A stretch of DNA of 64,000 nt. Origin: Alphaproteobacteria bacterium (lineage in GTDB: Bacteria; Pseudomonadota; Alphaproteobacteria; Ferrovibrionales; Ferrovibrionaceae). Location: NCBI GenBank assembly GCA_017307375.1, contig JAFKFH010000008.1:62001-126000 (forward strand), written 5' to 3'. Of this stretch, positions 45,727 to 53,406 are shown piece after piece. Both the position numbers and the translations under genes were made by a program. A model generated the notes under the pieces. It was not told the origin of the DNA. It did not search any database and saw only the letters and a list, made by a program, of their open reading frames with translations. Numbering within the stretch: the stretch's first letter is position 1; every line of letters begins with the position of its first letter.

Positions 45727-46902
45727 ATGACCCTGACCGAAGAACAGCGCCAGATCCGCGACACGGTACGCCGCTTCGTCGAGCGCGAGGTGATGCCCTA
45801 CGAGCCGGTCCTGATCCGCCGCGAGATCGAGGGCGGCGGTGCCAGCCCGGGACTGACCGACGGCGAACGCCGGGACTTGCAGGAAAAAGGCCGCGCCATC
45901 GGCTTCTGGGGCATCGACCTGCCGGCGGCCTATGGCGGCGCGGATCTCGACCCCGTCACCCTCGCGATCATCCACGAGGAACTCGGCCGCACCATCGTCG
46001 ACTTCGATTTCGGCGGATCGGTGCTGCCGGCCCTGTTCTCGTGCAACGAGGCGCAGAAAGAGCGTTACCTGCTGCCGACGATCAACGGCGAGCGGATTTC
46101 CTCGATCGCGATCACCGAGCCCGGCTCCGGCTCGGATGCGATGGGCATGCGGACCACGGCGATCAGGGATGGCGATTCCTGGGTGATCAACGGCGAGAAG
46201 TGCTGGATCACCCGCGGCGACACCGCCGACTATGCGATCCTGTTCGCCCGCACGCCGCAGGAAGGGCCCCGCGGCGGCATCACCTGTTTCCTGGTCGACC
46301 GCGCCGCCGGCTACACCTCGGCGCCGATCGCGCTGATGGGGTCGCGCGACAAGGTCGGTTCGATCCACTTCGCCGATGTCCGCGTGCCGCTCGATGCCGT
46401 GCTGGGCGAGGTCAACAAGGGCTTCGAACACGCCATGCCCTTCATCTATCGCAACCGCGGCTTCATCCTGTCGGCAAAGAACTTGGGCGCCATGGCCCGG
46501 ATGATCGAGATGGCGATCGATTGGGCCCGGCAACGCACCGTGTTCGGCAAGAAGCTGGCCGAGCGCGAGAACATCGCCTTCGCAATAGCCGAATGCGAGA
46601 TCGAGCTGCGGGCCGCCAAGCTTCTGGTCCACAGCGCAGCCGCCAGGGCGGCCGCAGGTGCCGACTACCGCCACGAGGCCTGCGCCACCAAGGTCTTCGT
46701 CGCCCGTGCCGCCAATGCGGTGGCCGACCGGGCGCTGCAGATCCACGGGGCGCTGGGCTACGCCAAGGAAAGTGTGATCGAGCGCTGGTATCGCGACCTG
46801 AGGGTCGAGCGGATCTATGACGGGTCCGACGAGATCAACCTGGCCAGCCTGGCGCGCAACCTGTTCAAGGGTCACGCGAAGGCCGGCGACGCCCTAGTTT
46901 GA
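45727..46902 (+). CDS. Acyl-CoA dehydrogenase family protein with aspartate at the catalytic-base position
   Basis: 391 residues with AGGAGA about nine bases before the ATG. Conserved blocks are IAITEPGSGSDAMGM, RQRTVFGKKLAERENIAF and LQIHGALGYAKES. The C-terminal motif reads RIYDGSDEI, with aspartate (D365) where medium-chain enzymes have the catalytic glutamate. Aspartate there is common in a large branch of bacterial and ACAD11-type enzymes. The substrate is unknown; the LysR/CoA-transferase neighbourhood suggests the CoA ester made by 43399-44565. Desulfinases acting on 3-sulfinopropionyl-CoA also belong to this superfamily, but they lack the catalytic base, so this cannot be assigned here. 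The stop overlaps the convergent SRPBCC gene by nine bases. Confidence 0.87.
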   Translation: MTLTEEQRQIRDTVRRFVEREVMPYEPVLIRREIEGGGASPGLTDGERRDLQEKGRAIGFWGIDLPAAYGGADLDPVTLAIIHEELGRTIVDFDFGGSVLPALFSCNEAQKERYLLPTINGERISSIAITEPGSGSDAMGMRTTAIRDGDSWVINGEKCWITRGDTADYAILFARTPQEGPRGGITCFLVDRAAGYTSAPIALMGSRDKVGSIHFADVRVPLDAVLGEVNKGFEHAMPFIYRNRGFILSAKNLGAMARMIEMAIDWARQRTVFGKKLAERENIAFAIAECEIELRAAKLLVHSAAARAAAGADYRHEACATKVFVARAANAVADRALQIHGALGYAKESVIERWYRDLRVERIYDGSDEINLASLARNLFKGHAKAGDALV

Positions 46903-47346
46903 CCGTCGGTCGCTGCGGAGATAGCTGCCCAGGGCGTCGAGCAGGGCCGACCAGCCCTGCCGCCGCCCGGCCATCCCGTCGCTGGGCGGAATGACGCAAA
47001 TCTGCTCGGTATAACGCAGCCGGGTGCCGCCCCCCTCGTCCAGGAAGACGATCGTGGCCAAAGATACCGTGTGAATCCGCCCGTTCACCGACATCGAATA
47101 GGCGAGCACGATACGCTCGCCCTCCTTGATCTCGAAATAATGTGTCTCGTTGACATGCTCGCCGATCGCGTCTTGAAAGACGCTGCGCTCGAAACCACCG
47201 GGGCGGAAATCCATCTCCAGGGCGGGCGCACCAAGCCAGGCCGCCTTCTTGTCCCGCACGCTCCATGCGGCCCAGACATGCGCCCGGCAATTCGGATAAA
47301 CCTGCTCGAGCGTGAAACTGTCGTGCCGGTGCGTGGCGTCGGTCAT
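46894..47346 (-). CDS. SRPBCC (AHSA1/START-like) domain protein
   Basis: 150 residues from ATG 47346, overlapping the ArsR stop (ATGA). The AHSA1-like fold is indicated by FTLEQVYPNCRAHVWAAWSV near residue 11, then WLGAPALEMDFRPGG and the C-terminal helix DGMAGRRQGWSALLDALGSY. Such proteins form a hydrophobic cavity and are very often encoded directly after an ArsR regulator; the pairing is well known but its ligand and function mostly are not. The 3' end overlaps the convergent acyl-CoA dehydrogenase gene by nine bases. Confidence 0.85.
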   Translation of the reverse strand: MTDATHRHDSFTLEQVYPNCRAHVWAAWSVRDKKAAWLGAPALEMDFRPGGFERSVFQDAIGEHVNETHYFEIKEGERIVLAYSMSVNGRIHTVSLATIVFLDEGGGTRLRYTEQICVIPPSDGMAGRRQGWSALLDALGSYLRSDRRSN

Positions 47347-47675
47347 CGGTTTGCCTCCTGTTCCAGGAAAGTCCCCAGCGCGTCGAGCCGGCCTTGCCAC
47401 TGCCGACGATGGCGGGCCACCCAGTCTTCGACCCAGGCCAGCGCAGCGGGGTCGAGGGTCACCGTCCGCACGCGGCCCTTCTTGGCGCTGCGCACCAGCC
47501 CCGCATCCTCCAGCACCTTCAGATGCTTCAGGAACGATGGGCCGGCCATGTCGAACGGCATCGCAAGATCGGAAACCGAGGCTGGTCCCTGCGCGAGGCG
47601 CTCGACCACCGCCAGCCGGGTGGGATCGGCCAACGCACCGAACACTGCTGCAAGGTCGCGAGATAACATAGCCAT
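47343..47675 (-). CDS. ArsR-family transcriptional regulator
   Basis: 110 residues, winged helix: ALADPTRLAVVERLAQGPASV, then MAGPSFLKHLKVLEDAGLVRS. There are no cysteine pairs of metal sensors, so it belongs to the non-metal ArsR group linked to SRPBCC proteins. ATG 47675 or 47669 could be the start; both lie inside an AGCTAT-type palindrome (47666-47685), so autorepression is likely. Confidence 0.9.
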   Translation of the reverse strand: MAMLSRDLAAVFGALADPTRLAVVERLAQGPASVSDLAMPFDMAGPSFLKHLKVLEDAGLVRSAKKGRVRTVTLDPAALAWVEDWVARHRRQWQGRLDALGTFLEQEANR

Positions 47676-47730
47676 ATAGCTATGTATCGTGGCCTCGATG
47701 CCACGTCAAGATAGATAGCTATTCAGCTAT
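47666..47730. promoter_or_regulatory. Cluster of AGCTAT palindromes, probable ArsR operator region
   Basis: A 20-bp near-perfect palindrome (47666-47685, arms ACATAGC and GCTATGT) spans the ArsR start codon. A self-complementary ATAGCTAT follows at 47715-47722 and AGCTAT at 47725-47730. Three related copies in 65 bases, in an otherwise GC-rich neighbourhood, suggest repeated ArsR dimer sites that could affect both arsR and the divergent outer-membrane protein gene. Confidence 0.55.
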
Positions 47731-47786
47731 GCGTTCCGATAGTTTCCACATTGTTGAAATGTGGAAATAAAAACTATTACAGACAA

Positions 47787-47805
47787 TTACGTTGTACAAA
47801 CGTAA
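47787..47805. promoter_or_regulatory. Inverted repeat upstream of the outer-membrane barrel gene
   Basis: TTACGTT-GTACA-AACGTAA is a perfect 7-bp inverted repeat 45-63 bases before the barrel ATG, in an AT-rich leader (47690-47850). It may be an operator or a 5' mRNA hairpin. I see no clear -35/-10 pair that settles this. Confidence 0.35.
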
Positions 47806-47849
47806 ATTTTCCGGAGAGTCCAGCGGTTGATTTTATCTCGGGGGTTAGC

Positions 47850-48704
47850 ATGAAGAAGATATCGGTGTGCGCCATCGCGATGGTGCTGACGACGCCTGCG
47901 TTCGCGCAGACCATCGTGCCGTCGCAGGGTTTCTATGCCGGCTTGGGCGGCAGCGTAAACTCGACGCACTACAACGACCAGCAGATCACGGCGACCGGGA
48001 TCTCCGATACCTACAACACCGCGACCGGCGCAAAGCTCGCCTCGGGCACAGCCACGGGCCCGGCCGTCAGCCCCAGCCTCGGTAACGAGACCGGCATCGC
48101 CCCGAACCTGCAGGCCGGCTATTTCCGCAAGTTCGACAATTCGAACTGGCTGGTCGGCGGCAAGCTGTCCTACAGCTACATCAACAACCAGTCGACCAGC
48201 CCGCGCTTCCTGGTGCCGCAATACGGCTCGTTCGGGACCACGTCGTTCACCGGCAACGCGGTGGTCCAGTCCTACCAGGTGAACGTGCGTCAGCAGGTCT
48301 CGCTGATGCCCTATGTCGGCTACACCTTCGATCGCAGCTACGTCTATCTCGGTGCCGGCCCGACGCTGTCGCAGGTCCAGACCAAGATCAACGGCGTCAT
48401 CGGCTTTGCCGACATCAACGGCAACCGGACCGACATTTCCGGCACGCCGCAGAACTTCTCGAATACCGACTGGGTCTGGGGCGTGGGCGCGACGGTCGGC
48501 GCCACATACTTCCTCGACTCGTCGTGGTTCATCGACGTGAACTACACGATCGGGACGACGCAGAACAAGACGGCGAACTACAATTCGGCGTTCCGCAACG
48601 TCAACGCGAACACCGGCCTGACCTATGCCGGCTCGCTGGTCGGCACCAGCTCGGGCAGCACGACGACCCAGGGTTTCGGCATCACGATCAACAAGGCCTT
48701 CTGA
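47850..48704 (+). CDS. Small outer-membrane beta-barrel protein
   Basis: 284 residues from ATG 47850, where a signal peptide begins (MKKISVCAIAMVLTTPAFA, cleavage before QTIVPSQ). The mature part alternates polar and hydrophobic residues in strands (FYAGLGGSVNSTHY, NLQAGYFRKFDNSNWLVGGK, SLMPYVGYTFDRSYVYLGAG) and ends in phenylalanine (GFGITINKAF), the usual barrel-assembly signal. It resembles the OmpA-beta-barrel/OmpW-like group in size, with no C-terminal peptidoglycan domain. Codons are less GC-biased than in neighbours, normal for secreted barrels. The frame is open further 5', but that region is AT-rich leader. Confidence 0.85.
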   Translation: MKKISVCAIAMVLTTPAFAQTIVPSQGFYAGLGGSVNSTHYNDQQITATGISDTYNTATGAKLASGTATGPAVSPSLGNETGIAPNLQAGYFRKFDNSNWLVGGKLSYSYINNQSTSPRFLVPQYGSFGTTSFTGNAVVQSYQVNVRQQVSLMPYVGYTFDRSYVYLGAGPTLSQVQTKINGVIGFADINGNRTDISGTPQNFSNTDWVWGVGATVGATYFLDSSWFIDVNYTIGTTQNKTANYNSAFRNVNANTGLTYAGSLVGTSSGSTTTQGFGITINKAF

Positions 48705-48710
48705 TCGAAG

Positions 48711-48737
48711 GGCCGGGTGGCATCACGCCACCCGGCC
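48711..48737. terminator. Strong hairpin, probable bidirectional terminator
   Basis: GGCCGGGTGGC-ATCAC-GCCACCCGGCC is a perfect 11-bp stem six bases after the barrel stop and 23 bases from the convergent gene's stop (48760). No T-run follows on either strand, but its place between convergent genes suits a terminator or mRNA 3' stabiliser. Confidence 0.62.
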
Positions 48738-48759
48738 TCGCCTGGACCTTCCGATCACT

Positions 48760-49533
48760 TCAATTCCATCCGAGCCGCCAGCAGGTCCAGCGAGCACGCA
48801 GGTGCAGGTAGGCGTTGCGGAGATCGGCCCGCCGCGGCAGGCCGGGCGGCATCAGGCCGAGCTTTTCCCAGCGATGCCGGCAGAACGCGACAGTCGAGGT
48901 CGGCTTGGCGTAGGCGTGCAACACCAGTCGACCGGCCGCCAGCCGCGGCAACGATTCGACCAGATTGGCGAACGAACTGTCGATGCAGTGGATTTCCGTC
49001 GCCCGCTCGATGATCGCGGCATAGTCGAAGATCGAATCCGCCCCTGCAGGCCGCACCACGGGCAGCCGCGATTCGATCCGCCTGGGATCGATCTCAAAGC
49101 CGCGCGACGCATCGTCGTGCAGGAACAGATAGCGCGTCCGGTCGCCGACCAGTCGCTGAAAGCATGCCTCTTCCCGCGCGGGATCCCGCTCGACATGGAA
49201 TCCGTCATAGCGCATCGACCTCGCGAGACCCGCCTGGCGGTAGAAGGCTTCGACGAAATCGCGCGAATCGAGCTTTTCGAATCCGATCGTCAGCCGTGCG
49301 CTTTCAGGTACGGCTGCAAGCAACGCGGCGGCTTGGCGGTCGTCGGTGGCGGACAGCAGCTCGAGCTGAGCAAGATCTCGATACATGAAGGCGACCGACG
49401 CCATGTTGTGGGGCTTGCAGCAAAGACCGACGCGCCGGCGCCCGGTCGCGTAATGGCGAACCAGGCCGTTGCAAACCAGATGGTCGCCAAGGCCGAGGTG
49501 ATGATGGATGATCAGGTCGTATTCAGCCGGCAT
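48760..49533 (-). CDS. Uncharacterised protein with GT-B glycosyltransferase-like features
   Basis: 257 residues from ATG 49533 (a TTG at 49542 is an alternative). I do not recognise a named family. The N-terminus reads YDLIIHHHLGLGDHLVCNGL, like the nucleotide-loop start of heptosyltransferase-type GT-B folds. The second half contains ATEIHCIDSSFANLVESL, similar to the acceptor or donor loop where a secreted-sugar transferase would have IxxxSSxxHLA. The C-terminus is arginine-rich (LRNAYLHLRARW). There is no signal peptide or membrane segment. It stands alone between an outer-membrane barrel gene and a transporter operon. A sugar transferase role is only a suggestion. Confidence 0.6.
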   Translation of the reverse strand: MPAEYDLIIHHHLGLGDHLVCNGLVRHYATGRRRVGLCCKPHNMASVAFMYRDLAQLELLSATDDRQAAALLAAVPESARLTIGFEKLDSRDFVEAFYRQAGLARSMRYDGFHVERDPAREEACFQRLVGDRTRYLFLHDDASRGFEIDPRRIESRLPVVRPAGADSIFDYAAIIERATEIHCIDSSFANLVESLPRLAAGRLVLHAYAKPTSTVAFCRHRWEKLGLMPPGLPRRADLRNAYLHLRARWTCWRLGWN

Positions 49534-49617
49534 CGGCAACAACCGATCCGGCAGCGAACAGGCCAGCCGAGCAAGCCGACAAAGTATCCTCCCCCCGGAG
49601 TAATCCCGGGCGGCAGG

Positions 49618-50598
49618 TTACACCGGCGTACCCACTAAAGGATAGTGGCAGGCGGCCGAATGCTCGGCTTGCGACAGTCGCGGTTCGTCGGCAGGGCAAC
49701 GCTCGCCGACCTGGTAGCAGCGCGTGCGGAAGCGGCAGCCTGATGGCGGGTTGGCCGGGTTCGGCACGTCGCCGGTCAGGATGATGCGCTGGCGGGCGCG
49801 CTCGCGCTCCGGGTCCGGCAGCGGCGCCGCCGAGAGCAGCGCGCGCGTATAGGGATGCCGGGGATTGGCGTAGAGTTCGTCACGACTGCCCAGCTCGATG
49901 ATCCTGCCGAGATACATCACCGCCACGCGATCCGACAGGTGGCGGACGACCGACAGGTTGTGGGCGATGAAGACATAGGACAGGCCTAGCCGCGCCTGCA
50001 GGTCCTTCAGCAGGTTCAGCACGCCGGCCTGGATCGAGACGTCGAGTGCCGAGACAGGTTCGTCCAGCACCACCACCGACGGGTTCAGGACCAGGGCGCG
50101 GGCGATACCGATGCGCTGACGCTGGCCGCCGGAGAACTCGTGCGGATAGCGCCGGGCGTGATCGGGATCGAGCTGTACCAGGCGCAGCGCCTCGGCGACG
50201 CGATCGGGAATCTCGCTTTCGGCCACCCCGAGATTGCGCAGCGGCTCGGCGATGATGTCGCGGGTGCGCAGCCGCGGATGCAGCGAGGCATAGGGGTCCT
50301 GGAAGACGATCTGCAGATGCTGGCGCAACGGCCGCATCTCGGCCTGGCCAAGCTGGGCAATGTCCTGGCCGCGAAACAGGATCTGCCCGGACGACGGCTG
50401 CAGCAGCCTGACCAGGCAGCGGGCCAGCGTCGACTTGCCGCAGCCGGATTCGCCCACGAGACCCAGGGTTTCGCCGGGTGCCAGATCGAAGGAGACGCCG
50501 GCGACCGCCTGAACCTCGCGCATTTGCCCCCACAGGCCCTTGCCCCGGACCTTGTAGGATTTGACCAGGTTGCGCACCGACAGAACGGGCTCGGTCAT
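49618..50598 (-). CDS. ABC transporter ATPase, DppF/OppF family
   Basis: 326 residues with Walker [16 protein letters not shown], signature [15 protein letters not shown], Walker [14 protein letters not shown], and the C-terminal oligopeptide domain with [17 protein letters not shown] and SAACHYP. In some relatives such cysteines hold an iron-sulfur cluster. It is the last gene of the third Dpp system; the start ATG overlaps the DppD stop by four bases. Confidence 0.95.
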   Translation of the reverse strand: MTEPVLSVRNLVKSYKVRGKGLWGQMREVQAVAGVSFDLAPGETLGLVGESGCGKSTLARCLVRLLQPSSGQILFRGQDIAQLGQAEMRPLRQHLQIVFQDPYASLHPRLRTRDIIAEPLRNLGVAESEIPDRVAEALRLVQLDPDHARRYPHEFSGGQRQRIGIARALVLNPSVVVLDEPVSALDVSIQAGVLNLLKDLQARLGLSYVFIAHNLSVVRHLSDRVAVMYLGRIIELGSRDELYANPRHPYTRALLSAAPLPDPERERARQRIILTGDVPNPANPPSGCRFRTRCYQVGERCPADEPRLSQAEHSAACHYPLVGTPV

Positions 50599-51569
50599 GC
50601 CGGCAACTCCTCGGCGCGATGGCAGGCGACGGCCGAGGCGCCGATCCGCCGCGGCAGCGGATCGTCCTGCGCACAGCGGTCGACGGCATCGAGGCAGCGC
50701 GGCGCAAAGGCGCAGCCGGGCGGTCGGCGCGCGGGCGATGGCGGCACGCCGTCGATGGTCGCCAGCCGATCGACATCGTCGTCGAAGCGCGGCAGCGAGG
50801 CCAGCAGCCGGCGGGTATAGGGATGGCGGGGGCGGTAGAAGACCTCGGCCGTCGCTGCCTGCTCGACCACCCGTCCGGCGTACATGATCGCCACGCGGTC
50901 GGCCACGCCCGCGACCAGGCCAAGATCATGGGTGATGAGGATCAGGCCGATGCCGCGGTCGCGCCGCAGCCGTTCCATCACCTCGATCACCTGGGCCTGG
51001 ATCGTCACGTCGAGCGCCGTGGTCGGCTCGTCGGCGATCAGCAGTTCGGGATCGTTGGCCAGCGCCATCGCGATCATCGCGCGCTGGCGCATGCCGCCGG
51101 AAAACTCGAACGGGTATTGCCCGGCCCGCGCCCGCGGATCGGGGATCGCCACCTGGGACAGCAGCTCGACCGCCCGCTCGCGCGCCGAGCGGCGGGACAG
51201 CCCCGGCTGATGGATGCGGATCGCCTCGACGATCTGATCGCCGATCGGAATCACCGGATTCAGCGCCGTCATCGGATCCTGGAAGATCATTGCGATCCGC
51301 CGCCCGCGATAGCGCCGCATGGCGGCCTCGGTCCGGCCAAGCAGTTCTTCACCGTCCAGCCGGACCGAGCCCGAAACTTCGACGTTGGGCGCCAGCAAAC
51401 CCATGATCGACAGCATCGTCAGGCTCTTGCCCGAACCGGATTCGCCGACCAGCCCCAGCACCTCGCCGGCCGCGACGTGGAAATCGACGCCACGCAGCGC
51501 GGCCAGCCGGCCCGCCGGCGATGGAAAGGCGACTTCGAGGCCGCGGACTTCGAGCAGCGGCGCGGTCAT
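50595..51569 (-). CDS. ABC transporter ATPase, DppD/OppD family
   Basis: 324 residues: Walker [16 protein letters not shown], signature [15 protein letters not shown], Walker [16 protein letters not shown]-loop [11 protein letters not shown], and C-terminal [18 protein letters not shown] extension. Works as heterodimer with the product of 49618-50598. Overlaps both neighbours by four bases. Confidence 0.95.
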   Translation of the reverse strand: MTAPLLEVRGLEVAFPSPAGRLAALRGVDFHVAAGEVLGLVGESGSGKSLTMLSIMGLLAPNVEVSGSVRLDGEELLGRTEAAMRRYRGRRIAMIFQDPMTALNPVIPIGDQIVEAIRIHQPGLSRRSARERAVELLSQVAIPDPRARAGQYPFEFSGGMRQRAMIAMALANDPELLIADEPTTALDVTIQAQVIEVMERLRRDRGIGLILITHDLGLVAGVADRVAIMYAGRVVEQAATAEVFYRPRHPYTRRLLASLPRFDDDVDRLATIDGVPPSPARRPPGCAFAPRCLDAVDRCAQDDPLPRRIGASAVACHRAEELPA

Positions 51570-52390
51570 TGGGCCGACCTCGGGTCGAGCAGGTCGCGCA
51601 GGCCGTCACCCAGGAAGTTGAAACCGAGCACGACCGACAGGATCGCAAGCCCCGGCCCCAGCGCCACCCACCATTGATAGAAGTTCACCGCGCCCTCGGC
51701 GATCATCTGCCCCCATTCCGGTGTCGGCGGCAAGGCACCGAGCCCGATGAAGCTGAGCGAGGCGGCGAGCAGAACGATCTGGCCGAGATCCATCGTCGCA
51801 TTGACCAGTACGGGGCTCCAGCAGAGCGGCAGGATATGCCGGGTCAGCACGCGCACGCGGCCGGCGCCGGCGGCGACGGCAGCCTCGACATGCTCGCGCT
51901 CGCGCATCGTCAGCACCTGGGCACGCATCAGCCGGGCATAGACCGGCCAGGAGACGACGACCATGGCAACCGCGGCATTGCCCAGACCCGGCCCCAGCGC
52001 CGCCGTCACGGCCATGGCCAGCAGGATCGCCGGAAACGACAGCGTGATGTCGACCAGCCGCATGATCACGGAATCGGTCTTGCCGCCGAGATAGCCGGCG
52101 ATCGCGCCGAGCATGGCGCCGCCGAGGCTGGAAACCAGCACCACTACCAGCGCGATCGGCAGCGAGTGACGCACGCCGTAGAGCGTCCGGACAAGGACGT
52201 CCCGGCCCAGCCCGTCGGTACCGAGCCAGTGGACGTCCGACGGCGGACGCAGCCGGCGGCCGACGATCGAGAACGGATCGTAGGGCGACCACAGGTCGAT
52301 GGTGAGTGCCACCACGATCCAGAACAGGACGATGAAGCCACCGATGATCATCGGCAGGCCCAGGCGACGAAGCAGAGCCAGCGCCTTCAT
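51566..52390 (-). CDS. ABC transporter permease, DppC/OppC family
   Basis: 274 residues. First membrane segment GLPMIIGGFIVLFWIVVALT; family motif VHWLGTDGLGRDVLVRTLYG; ATPase-contact loop EREHVEAAVAAGAGRVRVLT; typical end [14 protein letters not shown]. Overlaps the DppB-like gene by four bases. Confidence 0.94.
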   Translation of the reverse strand: MKALALLRRLGLPMIIGGFIVLFWIVVALTIDLWSPYDPFSIVGRRLRPPSDVHWLGTDGLGRDVLVRTLYGVRHSLPIALVVVLVSSLGGAMLGAIAGYLGGKTDSVIMRLVDITLSFPAILLAMAVTAALGPGLGNAAVAMVVVSWPVYARLMRAQVLTMREREHVEAAVAAGAGRVRVLTRHILPLCWSPVLVNATMDLGQIVLLAASLSFIGLGALPPTPEWGQMIAEGAVNFYQWWVALGPGLAILSVVLGFNFLGDGLRDLLDPRSAQ

Positions 52391-53400
52391 CCGAGCTTGA
52401 CCCGCGGATCGACCAGCGCGTAGGCGAGGTCGGTGACCAGATTGGTCAGCAGGAAGGCCGAGCCACCGACGATCGTGACGCCCATGATCGCCGGATAGTC
52501 GAGCGAACGCGCGGCATCGACGGTATAGGAACCGATCCCCGGCCAGGAGAAGATCGTTTCGGTCAGGACGGCGCCGGTGATCAGGTAGGCGAACGAGAAG
52601 CCGATGATGGTCAGCGTCGGGATCATCGCATTGCGCAGTGCATGATTGACCAGGACCCGCGGCCCCGATGCCCCCTTGGCGCGAGCAGCCAGGATATAAT
52701 CCTGCGCCAGCACGTCGAGCATCGAGGAACGGACCAGCCGCGAGATGATGCCCATCACCGCCCAGCCGAGCACGCAGGCCGGCAGGATCAGATGGGTCAG
52801 GGCCAGGCGGAAGGTGGTGAAGTCGCCGGCCAGCAGCGCGTCGACCGTATAGAAGCCGGTGACCCCGGGCGGCGGCGTCAGCCGTGCATCGAGCCGGCCT
52901 GGTCCGGGCAGCCAGCCCAGCACCACCGAAAAGACGAACAGCAGCAACAGCCCCGACCAGAAGACGGGCAGCGACGAGCCGAGCAGGGCGACGAACCGGG
53001 CGCCGTGGTCGGCCGCCCGATTGCGATAGCGCGCCGCGACCACGCCGAGCAGGATGCCGCCGCCGACACCGACGACCATGGCCGCGATCACCAGTTCGAG
53101 CGTCGCCGGCAGCCGGTCCATCAAGTCGCGGGCAACCGGCTGCTTGGTCCGCAGCGAGATGCCCATGTCACCCTGGATCAGGTTGCCGACATAGCGCAGA
53201 TAGCGTTCCGGCAGCGGGCGGTCGAGACCCCAGCGGGCCTTGGCCGCCGCCACGATTTCCGGATTGTCCATCTGACGCTCGCCGATGATCGAGATCAGCG
53301 GGTCGCCCTTGGTCAGGTTCGACAGCGCGAAGGCGATGGTGACGATGCCCAGCAACAGCAGGGGCATCGTCACCAGCCGCCCGACGAGGTAGCGAAGCAC
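52387..53400 (-). CDS. ABC transporter permease, DppB/OppB family
   Basis: 337 residues. First membrane segment LVTMPLLLLGIVTIAFALSN, then KGDPLISIIGERQMDNPEIV, the loop AARAKGASGPRVLVNHALRN and the usual end YALVDPRVKLG. Six membrane segments are expected. It starts six bases after the binding-protein stop. Confidence 0.94.
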   Translation of the reverse strand: MLRYLVGRLVTMPLLLLGIVTIAFALSNLTKGDPLISIIGERQMDNPEIVAAAKARWGLDRPLPERYLRYVGNLIQGDMGISLRTKQPVARDLMDRLPATLELVIAAMVVGVGGGILLGVVAARYRNRAADHGARFVALLGSSLPVFWSGLLLLFVFSVVLGWLPGPGRLDARLTPPPGVTGFYTVDALLAGDFTTFRLALTHLILPACVLGWAVMGIISRLVRSSMLDVLAQDYILAARAKGASGPRVLVNHALRNAMIPTLTIIGFSFAYLITGAVLTETIFSWPGIGSYTVDAARSLDYPAIMGVTIVGGSAFLLTNLVTDLAYALVDPRVKLG

Positions 53401-53406
53401 GCCCCG

